Origin: Micromonospora polyrhachis
GTDB lineage: Bacteria; Actinomycetota; Actinomycetes; Mycobacteriales; Micromonosporaceae
Assembly (NCBI RefSeq): GCF_014203835.1
Contig: NZ_JACHJW010000001.1
Location: 4,290,501 to 4,354,500 of the forward strand
Direction of reading: 5' to 3'
DNA: 64,000 nt
Shown: positions 24,164-32,465 of the stretch, piece by piece
Numbering within the stretch: position 1 is the first letter of the stretch
How the letters are laid out: each line of letters begins with the position of its first letter
The notes under the pieces: generated by a model
Database searches by the model: none
What the model was told of the DNA's origin: nothing
The model's input: only the letters and a program-made list of their open reading frames with translations
Position numbers and translations under genes: made by a program

Positions 24164-25180
24164 ATGAGACGTCGCGGCATCACAGTTCTCCTCGGCGCGC
24201 TGGTCACTGCTCTGCTCAGCATCGGGGTGCTCGCGGCGCCCATCCCGTACGTGGTGCTCGGCCCCGGGCCGACGGTGGACACGTTGGGCACGGCCGACGG
24301 CAAACAGATCATCCAGGTCTCCGGTCGGGAGACCTCCCACTCCGCCGGGCAGCTCCGGCTCACCACGGTCGGCGTGCAGCCGAACGTGAAGTTGCTGTCG
24401 GCGATCGCCGGCTGGCTCTCCGGCGACGAGGCGGTGGTGCCGCGCGAGTTGATCTACCCGCCGGGGCAGACCCAGCAGGAGGTGGACGAGCGCAACGCGG
24501 AGGACTTCGCCGCCTCCCAGACGAGTGCGGAGACGGCGGCGCTGCGCAAGCTCGGCTACCCGGTCCAGGTGGTGGTCGGGACGGTGACCGCCGACGGGCC
24601 GTCGGCTGGTCAACTGCGACCAGGCGACATCATCACCTCGGTCGACGGGGAGGCGGTGACCTACGGCCGCATGCTCACCAGCCTGGTCCAGGCCAAGCCA
24701 GCCGGCAGCAAACTGGCCATCGGCTACACCCGGGGCGGGGCGCCGGGCACGGCGACCGTCACCAGTCGGGCCGACGACGGCGGCAAGCCGCGCATCGGGA
24801 TAACCATCGAGCAGCGGCAACCCCACCCGTTCGAGCTGAAGATCGACCTCGGTGACATCGGTGGCCCGAGCGCCGGGCTGATGTTCGCGCTCGGCATCGT
24901 GGACAAGCTGACCCCGGAGGACCTGACCGGCGGGAAGATCATCGCGGGTACCGGCACCATCAACGAGGAGGGGAAGGTCGGACCGATCGGTGGCATTCCG
25001 CAGAAGCTCGTCGGGGCGAAGGCGGCCGGTGCGAAGGTCTTCCTCGTCCCGGCCGACAACTGCGCCGAGGCGCTGCGTAACCCGCAGCCCGGCCTGCCGC
25101 TGCTCAAGGTGGGTAGCCTCGACGAGGCACTGACCGCGCTGGAGACTCTGCGGGCGGGCGGGCAGCCGACGCGCTGCTGA
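24164..25180 (+). CDS. PDZ-Lon type secreted/membrane serine protease (YlbL, Rv3194c type)
   Basis: A 338-residue protein with one N-terminal membrane anchor (ITVLLGALVTALLSIGVLA), a PDZ domain (GPSAGQLRPGDIITSVDGE) and a C-terminal Lon-type protease domain. The catalytic serine lies in GGPSAGLMFAL and the lysine in GGIPQKLVGAKAAGAK. It should cleave proteins outside the membrane. ATG 24164 is chosen because MRRRGITVLL gives a normal signal anchor. The stop codon lies in the first unit of a 13-bp tandem repeat. It is followed by the UPF0182 gene on the same strand. Confidence 0.92.
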   Translation: MRRRGITVLLGALVTALLSIGVLAAPIPYVVLGPGPTVDTLGTADGKQIIQVSGRETSHSAGQLRLTTVGVQPNVKLLSAIAGWLSGDEAVVPRELIYPPGQTQQEVDERNAEDFAASQTSAETAALRKLGYPVQVVVGTVTADGPSAGQLRPGDIITSVDGEAVTYGRMLTSLVQAKPAGSKLAIGYTRGGAPGTATVTSRADDGGKPRIGITIEQRQPHPFELKIDLGDIGGPSAGLMFALGIVDKLTPEDLTGGKIIAGTGTINEEGKVGPIGGIPQKLVGAKAAGAKVFLVPADNCAEALRNPQPGLPLLKVGSLDEALTALETLRAGGQPTRC

Positions 25181-25226
25181 CCCGGCATGCTGACCAGGCA
25201 CACCGACGGGGCACGCTGACCTTGGG
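25175..25226 (+). repeat. 13-bp tandem repeat spanning the protease stop codon
   Basis: Four units of 13 bp (starts 25175, 25188, 25201, 25214) of the type TGCTGACCCGGCA. The gene's TGA (25178-25180) is inside unit 1 and is copied in units 2 and 4. Confidence 0.65.
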
Positions 25227-25300
25227 CGACGACATTCAGGAACACCCCGTACTCTGGGTGCCTGGTCGGAGCCGGTCACACCGAGCATGCGGAGCCAACA

Positions 25301-28294
25301 GTGGTCATGCGAAGCAGTCCCCTACCGAGAATGAGCCGACGCGGCCGTGTCACGATCGGCGTACTGCTCGGGGTGTTCCTGCTCTTCACCCTCCTCGGGT
25401 GGGGAGTGCAGGCGTGGACGGACTGGCTGTGGTTCGACGAGGTGGCCTACACCCAGGTCTTCACCGGTGTGCTGGTCACCCGAATCTTGCTCTTCCTGGC
25501 CGTCGGGCTGGGCATGGCGCTCGTGATCGGCGGCAACCTGTGGCTGGCCCACCGGCTACGGCCGATGCTGCGACCGCACTCGGTCGAGCAGGCCACTCTG
25601 GATCGCTACCGGATGCTGCTCTCCCCCCGGATCCGTATCTGGATCGTGGCGCTCGCGTTGATCGTCGGCGTCTTCGCCGGTCTCTCCGGGCAGAGCCGGT
25701 GGAGCCAGTGGATGCTGTTCCGCAACGCGCAGGACTTCGGCACCAAGGACCCGGAATTCAAGATTGACATCGGGTTCTACGTCTTCCAGTACCCGTTCCT
25801 GCGTTACCTGTTGGGGCTCGGCTTCACCGTCATCGTGCTGGCGGTGATCGGCTCGCTGGCGATGCACTACATCTTCGGTGGCGTACGGCTACAGGGTGCC
25901 GGGGACCGGATGACCAATGCGGCACGGGCCCACCTGACCACCCTGGTCGCCGTCTTCGTGCTGCTCAAGGCGGTCGCCTACGTGCTGGACCGGCGGGCGA
26001 TGCTGCTGGAGTACAACGAGGGCACCAAGCTCTACGGTGCCGGCTACGCCGACGTCAATGCCCTGCTGCCGGCCAAGGAGACACTGGCGCTGATCTCGAT
26101 CGTGGTGGCGGTGGCGATCATCGTCTTCTCCAACGCGGTGATGCGCAACCTCGTCTGGCCCGGTATCTCGCTGGCCCTGCTCGGGGTATCCGCCGTGGCG
26201 ATCGGCGGCATCTACCCGTGGGCGGTGCAGACCTTCGAGGTCAAGCCCAGCGCCAAGGACAAGGAAGCGCCCTACATCGAGCGCAGCATCAACGCCACCC
26301 GGGCGGCGTTCGGGTTGGACGCGACGCAGATGACGCCGTACGCGGCGAACAACCTGAAGCCGCCGGCGAGCCTGGCCACCGACACGACCGTGGTGCCCAA
26401 CGTCCGGCTGCTCGACCCGCAGTTGGTCTCCGAGACCTACACCCAGCTCCAGCAGGTCCGTGGCTTCTACGACTTCGGTCCCAAGCTGGACATCGACCGC
26501 TACACGCTGGGTGCGGCGGACCAGCGTAAGACCCAGGACTACGTGGTCGGGCTCCGCGAGGTCAACTACGGCGAGTTGACCGACCAGCAGCGCGGGTGGA
26601 TCAACCGCCACACCGTCTTCACCCACGGGTACGGCCTGGTCGCCGCCCCGGCCAACCGGGTGGTCTGCGGCGGCCAGCCGTTCTTCGTCTCCGGCTTCCT
26701 CGGCGACCGTTCGCAGCAGGAGGGGTGTTCGTCGCCGACCGAGGAGATCCCCACCGAGCAGCCACGTATCTACTACGGCGAGCAGATGGGCGACGGCGAC
26801 TACGCGATCGTCGGTCAGGTCGACAAGGACCGGCACGTCGAGTTCGACCGGCCCACCAGCGCCGGTGGCGAGCAGCACTACACCTACACCGGCAGCGGCG
26901 GGGTGGAGATCGGTTCCTTCACTCGCAAGCTGCTCTACGCGATCAAGGAGCAGGAGACCAACTTCCTGCTCTCCGAGGCGATCAACGACGACTCCAAGCT
27001 GCTGTACGTGCGCAACCCCCGGGACCGGGTGGAGAAGGTAGCCCCGTTCCTGACCCTGGATGGTGACCCGTACCCGGCGCTGGTCGGCGGGCGTATCCAG
27101 TGGATCATCGACGCGTACACCACCTCGGCGACCTACCCGTACGCCCAGCAGGTCAACCTTCAGACGGAGACCGCCGACGAGTTGACCGGGCTGGGCACGT
27201 TCCAGCTCGCCAAGGCCAACGTCAACTACATTCGCAACTCGGTCAAGGCCACCGTCGACGCGTACGACGGCACGGTGAAGCTCTACCAGTTCGACGACAC
27301 CGATCCGGTGCTGAAGGCGTGGAACAAGGCGTTCGGCGGGGACCTCGTGGTGCCCAAGGCGGAGATCCCGGCCGAGCTGGCGCAGCACTTCCGCTACCCG
27401 GCGGACCTGTTCAAGGTGCAGCGCAACCTGCTGGCGAAGTTCCACGTCACCGACCCGGGCGACTTCTACTCGGGGCAGGACTTCTGGGAGGTGCCGAACG
27501 TCCCGGACGCGCCGGACAGCGGCAAGAAGCAGCCGCCCTACTACCTGCTGACCCAGTTGCCCGGCCAGGACGGTGCCCGGTTCCAGCTCACCTCGACCGT
27601 CACCCCGGCCGGTCGGCAGAACCTCGCCGCGTTGATCTCCGGGTCGTACGTGGACGGCAAGCCGCGCCTGGAGGTGCTGGAGTTGCCGGACCAGACAGCG
27701 GTCTCCGGCCCGGTGCAGGTACACCAGCGGATGACCAACAACGCCACCATCCGGCAGCAGTTGAACCTGCTCTCCTCCAACCAGGCGCAGGTGCAGTACG
27801 GCAACCTGCTCTCCCTGCCCTTCGGTGACGGCATGCTCTATGTCGAGCCGGTCTACGTGAAGAGCAACCAGACCAACGCCTACCCGTTGTTGCAGAAGGT
27901 GCTGTTGTCCTACGGCGACGGCGGCTCGTACGTCGTGTTGGCCGACAACATGACCGATGGCATCAAGGCGCTCGTCGAGCAGGGTAAGAAGGCCGGGGCG
28001 ACGACGCCCCCGCCGCCGGACGGCGGTACTCCGCCACCGTCGGACACCAACACCCCGCCCATGATCGGGGAGTTGGCGACGGCGGCGGCCAAGGTCCAGG
28101 CGGCTATCGCCGAGGTCAAGGCGGCGCAGGCCTCCGGCGACTTCGAGCGGTACGGCCGGGCGCTGAAGGCGCTGGACGAGGCGATGACCGCCTTCCAGGC
28201 GGCCCAGCAGGCGGCCAACCCGGCCCCGTCCGGTTCCCCTGCTGCGCCGACCGGGACACCCCCGCCGAGCGCGACGCCCTCGCCAGGGGGTTGA
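25301..28294 (+). CDS. UPF0182 family multi-pass membrane protein (Rv3193c type)
   Basis: A 997-residue protein with about seven transmembrane helices in the first 330 residues, then a large extracytoplasmic domain with the conserved UPF0182 segments (TRAAFGLD, VVPNVRLLDPQ, RGFYDFGPKLDIDRY, PRIYYGE). The last 90 residues are a proline-rich linker, an Ala/Lys helix (AAAKVQAAIAEVKAAQ) and a Pro/Ser tail. The molecular role is unknown. GTG 25301 or ATG 25307 could start it. Confidence 0.9.
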   Translation: MVMRSSPLPRMSRRGRVTIGVLLGVFLLFTLLGWGVQAWTDWLWFDEVAYTQVFTGVLVTRILLFLAVGLGMALVIGGNLWLAHRLRPMLRPHSVEQATLDRYRMLLSPRIRIWIVALALIVGVFAGLSGQSRWSQWMLFRNAQDFGTKDPEFKIDIGFYVFQYPFLRYLLGLGFTVIVLAVIGSLAMHYIFGGVRLQGAGDRMTNAARAHLTTLVAVFVLLKAVAYVLDRRAMLLEYNEGTKLYGAGYADVNALLPAKETLALISIVVAVAIIVFSNAVMRNLVWPGISLALLGVSAVAIGGIYPWAVQTFEVKPSAKDKEAPYIERSINATRAAFGLDATQMTPYAANNLKPPASLATDTTVVPNVRLLDPQLVSETYTQLQQVRGFYDFGPKLDIDRYTLGAADQRKTQDYVVGLREVNYGELTDQQRGWINRHTVFTHGYGLVAAPANRVVCGGQPFFVSGFLGDRSQQEGCSSPTEEIPTEQPRIYYGEQMGDGDYAIVGQVDKDRHVEFDRPTSAGGEQHYTYTGSGGVEIGSFTRKLLYAIKEQETNFLLSEAINDDSKLLYVRNPRDRVEKVAPFLTLDGDPYPALVGGRIQWIIDAYTTSATYPYAQQVNLQTETADELTGLGTFQLAKANVNYIRNSVKATVDAYDGTVKLYQFDDTDPVLKAWNKAFGGDLVVPKAEIPAELAQHFRYPADLFKVQRNLLAKFHVTDPGDFYSGQDFWEVPNVPDAPDSGKKQPPYYLLTQLPGQDGARFQLTSTVTPAGRQNLAALISGSYVDGKPRLEVLELPDQTAVSGPVQVHQRMTNNATIRQQLNLLSSNQAQVQYGNLLSLPFGDGMLYVEPVYVKSNQTNAYPLLQKVLLSYGDGGSYVVLADNMTDGIKALVEQGKKAGATTPPPPDGGTPPPSDTNTPPMIGELATAAAKVQAAIAEVKAAQASGDFERYGRALKALDEAMTAFQAAQQAANPAPSGSPAAPTGTPPPSATPSPGG

Positions 28295-28396
28295 CCGTCC
28301 GGCTCCGTCCCCGTACGCCGGTCCGGCTGCGAATTCGGGTGGGTTCCGACCTGTTTTGCGACCAGGTCACCCGATGCGCTACTGTTAGCGGGCCGA

Positions 28397-28470
28397 CGCG
28401 GGGTGGAGCAGCTCGGTAGCTCGCTGGGCTCATAACCCAGAGGTCGCAGGTTCAAATCCTGTCCCCGCTA
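28397..28470 (+). tRNA. Initiator tRNA-fMet (CAU), copy 1
   Basis: A 74-nt cloverleaf with anticodon loop CTCATAA on a stem closed by GGG/CCC, the hallmark of initiator tRNA. The acceptor ends do not pair at position 1-72 (C against U), another initiator feature. T-loop TTCAAAT and discriminator A73. The 3' CCA is not encoded; CAA follows. A conserved upstream block (GATGCGCTACTGTTA, 28374-28388) is shared with copy 2. Confidence 0.92.
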
Positions 28471-28476
28471 CAACGA

Positions 28477-28522
28477 AGAACGCCCTCGTTTCAGGGAAAC
28501 TGAAACGAGGGCGTTCTCTTTT
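28477..28522 (+). terminator. Rho-independent terminator after tRNA copy 1
   Basis: An 18-bp perfect stem (28477-28494 with 28500-28517), GGAAA loop, then CTCTTTTG. Confidence 0.85.
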
Positions 28523-28676
28523 GTGCGTGTCTCTTCCTGCTGCCGGCGTATCGACGAAGCCGCCGGTTCCCGGGGCTGGTCAGTCCACGTTCTTTTCGAA
28601 GACAGCTCAACCGGGCTTCTTCCCACCACCCCCCCGCGCGGCCATGTCACTCGATGCGCTACTGTTAACGGACCGA

Positions 28677-28750
28677 CGCGGGGTGGAGCAGCTCGGTAGC
28701 TCGCTGGGCTCATAACCCAGAGGTCGCAGGTTCAAATCCTGTCCCCGCTA
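28677..28750 (+). tRNA. Initiator tRNA-fMet (CAU), copy 2
   Basis: Identical in its 74 nt to copy 1, 280 bp downstream, again with CTCATAA, GGG/CCC anticodon stem and the C1/U72 mismatch. Here the CCA end is encoded (28751-28753). Its own promoter block (GATGCGCTACTGTTA, 28654-28668) matches that of copy 1, so the duplication included the promoter. Confidence 0.92.
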
Positions 28751-28761
28751 CCAATCGAAAT

Positions 28762-28809
28762 GCCGCAGGCTGGTTCTCGCAAGTTGGAGGATCAGCCTGC
28801 GGCGTTTTT
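28762..28809 (+). terminator. Rho-independent terminator after tRNA copy 2
   Basis: GCCGCAGGCTG (28762-28772) pairs with CAGCCTGCGGC (28793-28803), followed by GTTTTTG. Confidence 0.8.
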
Positions 28810-29045
28810 GTGTGCCTTTTGGTAGTCGCCGGTCTTCCGGTCCGCTCCTGAGCTTTGACGAGCCGCCGCTGTCTCCGGCGAGCTACGTTACCTTCGCATA
28901 GCTCACAGCATCCATTCAGCTTCGATTGGTACGGTCCACAACGAAGTGCTCCATAGTGGACGATGATGATCTCGACTGCGTCGACTCACGCGCTCACGGC
29001 GGGGAGATGGAGCGGGCAGGTGTCACCCGTTGTTGGGAGAGTTGA

Positions 29046-30086
29046 GTGGTGTTTAAGAGGATGCTGGGGGCCTTCGGCGTGGGGGGTCCGAGCGTCGACA
29101 CGGTCCTGACCAACCCGAATACCCGCCCCGGGCTGCCGCTACAGGGGCAGATCAACCTCGCCGGTGGCAGTCACGACGTGCACATCGAGCACCTGACGGT
29201 GAGCCTGGTGACCCGCATCGAGGTCGAGGGCGGTGACGCCGAATACGACGCCATGGTGGAGTTCCTGCGGGTCGGCGTCGGTGGACCGCTGCACCTGGCG
29301 GCGGGGCAGCAGGTGTCGGTCCCGTTCCAGGTGCTGATGCCGTGGGAGACCCCGGTGACCGACCTGAACGGGCAGCGGCTGCACGGGATGACGATGGGGC
29401 TGCGTACCGAGGTCGCGGTGTCGGGCGCGATCGACAAGGGAGACCTGGACCCGGTGTACGTGTATCCGCTGCCGGTACAGGAGCGGATCATGGAGGCGTT
29501 CGGCCGGCTCGGTTTCCAGTTCAAGGGGGCCGACCTTGAGCGGGGCCAGCTGTACGGCGTGCCGCAGACGCTGCCGTTCTACCAGGAGATCGAGTTCTTC
29601 GGGCCGCCGCAGTACCACGGCATCGCCGAGGCCGAGCTGACGTTCGTGGCCACGCCGCACGGTGTCGAGGTGATCCTGGAGTTCGACAAGCGCTCCGGGA
29701 TGTTCGGTGGCGGCAGCCACGACGCGATCAGCCGGTACACGGTGGGGCACGCCGAGGCGGACACCGTCGACTGGGTTGCCCGAGTCGACGGGTGGGTACG
29801 GCAGGCGGTCGACCGGCACCAGGCGGCCCTTGCCGCGTTCGGTGGTAATCCGTACGGGGCGCCGGCCGGATACGGCCCGCCCGGCTACCCGCACGCCGGT
29901 GGCTATCCGCCCGCGTACGGACACGGCGGCCACTACGAGGAGCACCACGATCGCGGCTCGGGCATGGGCGGAGTCGTCGCGGGCGCGGTCGGCGGCGCGG
30001 CCCTCGGCTTCGCCGGTGGAATGCTCATCGACGAGGTGTTCGACGGCGACGACGAGTCGGCCGAGGCCGACGGTGACGACGAGTGA
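29046..30086 (+). CDS. Sporulation-control protein Spo0M (arrestin-fold)
   Basis: A 346-residue protein whose first 250 residues are a Spo0M domain: VFKRMLGAFGVGG, the early LPLQGQINLAGG strand, QVSVPFQVLMPWETPV, and FFGPPQYHGIAEAELTF. The C-terminus has a Gly/Tyr/Pro/His-rich segment, a glycine-zipper hydrophobic stretch (VVAGAVGGAALGFAGGML) and an acidic tail. Spo0M proteins have an arrestin fold and scaffold functions in the cell envelope or in development. GTG 29046 follows GGGAGAG. The acidic tail is part of a 27-bp repeat in which the stop codon arose. Confidence 0.88.
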   Translation: MVFKRMLGAFGVGGPSVDTVLTNPNTRPGLPLQGQINLAGGSHDVHIEHLTVSLVTRIEVEGGDAEYDAMVEFLRVGVGGPLHLAAGQQVSVPFQVLMPWETPVTDLNGQRLHGMTMGLRTEVAVSGAIDKGDLDPVYVYPLPVQERIMEAFGRLGFQFKGADLERGQLYGVPQTLPFYQEIEFFGPPQYHGIAEAELTFVATPHGVEVILEFDKRSGMFGGGSHDAISRYTVGHAEADTVDWVARVDGWVRQAVDRHQAALAAFGGNPYGAPAGYGPPGYPHAGGYPPAYGHGGHYEEHHDRGSGMGGVVAGAVGGAALGFAGGMLIDEVFDGDDESAEADGDDE

Positions 30087-30130
30087 GCTGAAGTCGACGG
30101 TGACGACGAGTCGGCCGACGCCGACGGTGG
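30042..30130 (+). repeat. 27-bp tandem repeat containing the spo0M stop codon
   Basis: Units start at 30042, 30069, 30096 and (partial) 30123, each beginning GACGGYGACGACGAGT. The codons TCG GCC in units 1 and 3 are TGA GCT in unit 2, which creates the stop at 30084-30086. Read-through in frame would add 25 residues to a TAA at 30162. Confidence 0.75.
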
Positions 30131-30315
30131 CGCGACTCGACCACCTGGTCGATGCCGAGCTGGCTAAGAGCCGTCACCTCTCCGATCTGGCCACGGCCGC
30201 GGTAGGTCCGCCGGTCGACGCTGTCCCTACTGGACGAGCGGTCGTTCGGGTGCCGCTGGGACCGTGGCCCGCACAACGGTCCGGCGTGGGGCCGGGCCAT
30301 CTGAAGGGAGTGCAC

Positions 30316-30522
30316 ATGCTGGGACTGGAAGCGAAGCTGTCCAAGGAGTGGGAGGGCAGGAGCGCTCAGGAACTCGCGGAGGCCCCGGTCACCGCCATCC
30401 AGGGGGTCTCGGCGGGCGACGCCGAGCTGCTGCTCAAGGCCTTCGGTATCAAGACCGTCCGCGACTTCGGCACCAACAAGTACTTCCGGTGGGCTGAGTC
30501 CATCGTGACCTTGGCCGACTAG
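30316..30522 (+). CDS. Small helix-hairpin-helix protein
   Basis: A 68-residue protein. The segment VTAIQGVSAGDAELLLKAFGIKTVRDFG is a helix-hairpin-helix of the kind that helps bind DNA or mediates protein contacts. GGGAG stands 6 nt before ATG 30316. It follows spo0M on the same strand (230-bp gap) and ends before an 18-bp terminator. I do not know a function. Confidence 0.7.
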   Translation: MLGLEAKLSKEWEGRSAQELAEAPVTAIQGVSAGDAELLLKAFGIKTVRDFGTNKYFRWAESIVTLAD

Positions 30523-30533
30523 GCGGCAATGCC

Positions 30534-30583
30534 CGCAGATCGGCGGGACGGTGTCACCTCGGGCGCCGTCCCGCCGATCTGCG
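30534..30583 (+). terminator. 18-bp perfect hairpin terminator
   Basis: Arms 30534-30551 and 30566-30583 pair exactly with a 14-nt loop, 12 bp after the stop of the HhH gene. No T-run follows. Confidence 0.7.
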
Positions 30584-30627
30584 CTCATCCAGGTGCCGGA
30601 CTTGCGCCGACCAGGCAGGATGAGGTC

Positions 30628-30873
30628 ATGTCTGCATTGAGTACGTGGTGGGCGCGAGTGAGCACGATTGTCGGCACCGCGGTGCTGGCGGTGTTGGTGC
30701 CGGCGGCGGCGTGGGCGTCGACCGACGTGGGGGTACTCGCTCTGGAGACGGCCAGGCGGCGACCCCGGGGATTCGGTGGCTTCTTCGGCGCGATCTGCTG
30801 CCTCTTCGTCGTCGGCATCGTGGTAGTGATCTTGTTGCTGGTGATGCGGGGACGGCGAAACGGGCGTCGCTGA
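30628..30873 (+). CDS. Small membrane protein with two hydrophobic segments
   Basis: An 81-residue protein with a signal-like first helix ending in PAAAWA and a second helix (CCLFVVGIVVVILLLVM) before a basic end (RGRRNGRR). AGGATGAGG precedes ATG 30628. It converges on the orphan binding-protein gene. Function unknown. Confidence 0.6.
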   Translation: MSALSTWWARVSTIVGTAVLAVLVPAAAWASTDVGVLALETARRRPRGFGGFFGAICCLFVVGIVVVILLLVMRGRRNGRR

Positions 30874-30938
30874 CGGAGCGACACCGTCCGCAGGCACGAC
30901 TCTGGCGTGCCGTGCGACCGGTGTGATTCCGAGGGCGT

Positions 30939-32315
30939 TCAGTTGGCCAGGGTGGCGTTTGCCCGGGCGACGAATTCGACCGAGGCTGTCCGGCTGGTTC
31001 GTCGCCCGGACCGGACATCCGCCGCGGCGGTGGCCAGCAGAGCCTGGACCTTGCCATGGCCGTTCGGTGGGGGGAGCGGGGTCGGCCCGAACCAGCTGCT
31101 CATCGCGTTCGCATAGGCTGCGGTGCGCCGCAATCCCGGATCGGTCAGGGTCTGCTCGACAGCCCGGCGGACACTCAGGTTCGCGTTGACACCACGCTCG
31201 TTGCCGAGGATCTGCCCGACCTCGACCTCGTTGGTCAGAAAATCGATCACGTCGGCGACCGTCTCCGGGTGTCGAGTGCCGTGGTACGCGGCCCAGTACA
31301 TCGGTGCTCGTTCCCAGTGGGCCTCCGGCGCCCCGGGATAGCAGACCAACGCCAGTTCGTCCCGGGTGTGCCGCTGCAACCGTGACAGTTCGTCGGACCA
31401 GGCGAAGACGGTCGCGACCTGGCCGGTCACGATCGGGTGCTTCGCCGGGTCGGTCGACACGGTCCCCCGGTGCGCTGCGGAGCCCAGGGTTGCCCGGCTG
31501 GTCCGGGCACCTCGCCACAGTTCCCACCACCGGGTCAGATCCTCGGCGGTACAGCCGATCTGCTGGCCGTGGTAGAGCTCCTTGCCATGCGTCCGCAGCC
31601 ACAACCACAGCACCTTGTAGTCGGCCGACGGATCGATGGTGCCGGCGACGCGGCCGTCACTGCGCTGGGTGACCGTGGCAGCCCAGCGTAGGAACGCGTC
31701 GTACGGCATGCTGATGCGCGGCTCCGGCAGGCTCAGCCGCCGCAGTAGGTCCCGGTTGTAGATCAGCGCGGGCGTGTCACTGGCGGCGGCGACGGCCACC
31801 GTACGTCCCCCGACCCGCCCGTAGTCGACGAGGCCGGCGGGGAGGCCGCCCAGTCGGATCCGGTCCCGGACGACGAAGTCGGTGAGATCCAGCAGGATCC
31901 GGCGGTGGGCGTACTCACTGAGGTGTCCGTCGTCGATCTGGAGTAGATCCGGCACGTTTCCGCCGATCGCCTGAGTGGCCAGCCGGTCGTAGTAGCCGGT
32001 GGCCCCCTGCCAGGTGGTCCGGAAGGTCACGTTCGGGTTCCGTCGGGTGTAGAGGTGCAGGGCCCGTTCGGTCAGATCGGCCCGCTCGTCGCCACCCCAC
32101 CAGAAGACCGACAGTTGGACCGGTCCGTCGACCGGCGGGGCGGGCTCCTTGGCGCAGCCCGGCACGCCGGGTATCAGCAGCGCCGAACCGGCGAGCGCCG
32201 TCGTCCGGAGCAGGTGTCGCCGGCTCGTTCCCGCGCCGGTCGTCCGGAGCAGGTGTCGCCGGGTCGGTCCCGCGCCGGCCGGTCGGTGGATCGGAGCGGG
32301 AAGGGAAGCGGACAC
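30939..32315 (-). CDS. Orphan ABC-type extracellular solute-binding lipoprotein
   Basis: A 458-residue family-1 (sugar-type) binding protein: VQLSVFWWGGDERADL, then FRTTWQGATGYYDRLATQ and VPDLLQIDDGHLSEYA, and a C-terminal IDFLTNEVEVGQIL. The signal peptide carries a duplicated twin-arginine block: RRHLLRTT occurs twice, 13 residues apart, before a hydrophobic run and a lipobox-like GVPGC, suggesting Tat export and lipidation. GTG 32315 follows AGGAGA. No permease or ATPase genes are adjacent, so it must use a transporter encoded elsewhere or act as a sensor. Confidence 0.85.
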   Translation of the reverse strand: MSASLPAPIHRPAGAGPTRRHLLRTTGAGTSRRHLLRTTALAGSALLIPGVPGCAKEPAPPVDGPVQLSVFWWGGDERADLTERALHLYTRRNPNVTFRTTWQGATGYYDRLATQAIGGNVPDLLQIDDGHLSEYAHRRILLDLTDFVVRDRIRLGGLPAGLVDYGRVGGRTVAVAAASDTPALIYNRDLLRRLSLPEPRISMPYDAFLRWAATVTQRSDGRVAGTIDPSADYKVLWLWLRTHGKELYHGQQIGCTAEDLTRWWELWRGARTSRATLGSAAHRGTVSTDPAKHPIVTGQVATVFAWSDELSRLQRHTRDELALVCYPGAPEAHWERAPMYWAAYHGTRHPETVADVIDFLTNEVEVGQILGNERGVNANLSVRRAVEQTLTDPGLRRTAAYANAMSSWFGPTPLPPPNGHGKVQALLATAAADVRSGRRTSRTASVEFVARANATLAN

Positions 32316-32350
32316 GGATTCTCCTGACGGTACCCGGCCACCGGCGCGGT

Positions 32351-32372
32351 GATCATGAACATGTGGATGATC
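32351..32372. promoter_or_regulatory. Inverted repeat between the binding-protein gene and purC
   Basis: GATCAT (32351-32356) and ATGATC (32367-32372) form a perfect 6-bp inverted repeat with a 10-nt spacer, 36-57 bp upstream of the binding-protein start. It is a possible operator, with short arms and so weak support. Confidence 0.3.
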
Positions 32373-32465
32373 CTGACCATTTACACAGCCCACTGCGGTG
32401 GGTGTCAACGGCCGTCCGGGCACGCGAAAACGACCGTCGCGGTCGACCGTGCTCTACTAGTGCCC

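Noticed and set aside
25889-27724. Long open frame (611 codons) on the minus strand opposite UPF0182
   Set aside because: It is antisense to a clearly conserved membrane protein, shows no domain and mirrors the third-position GC of the real gene; a high-GC shadow.
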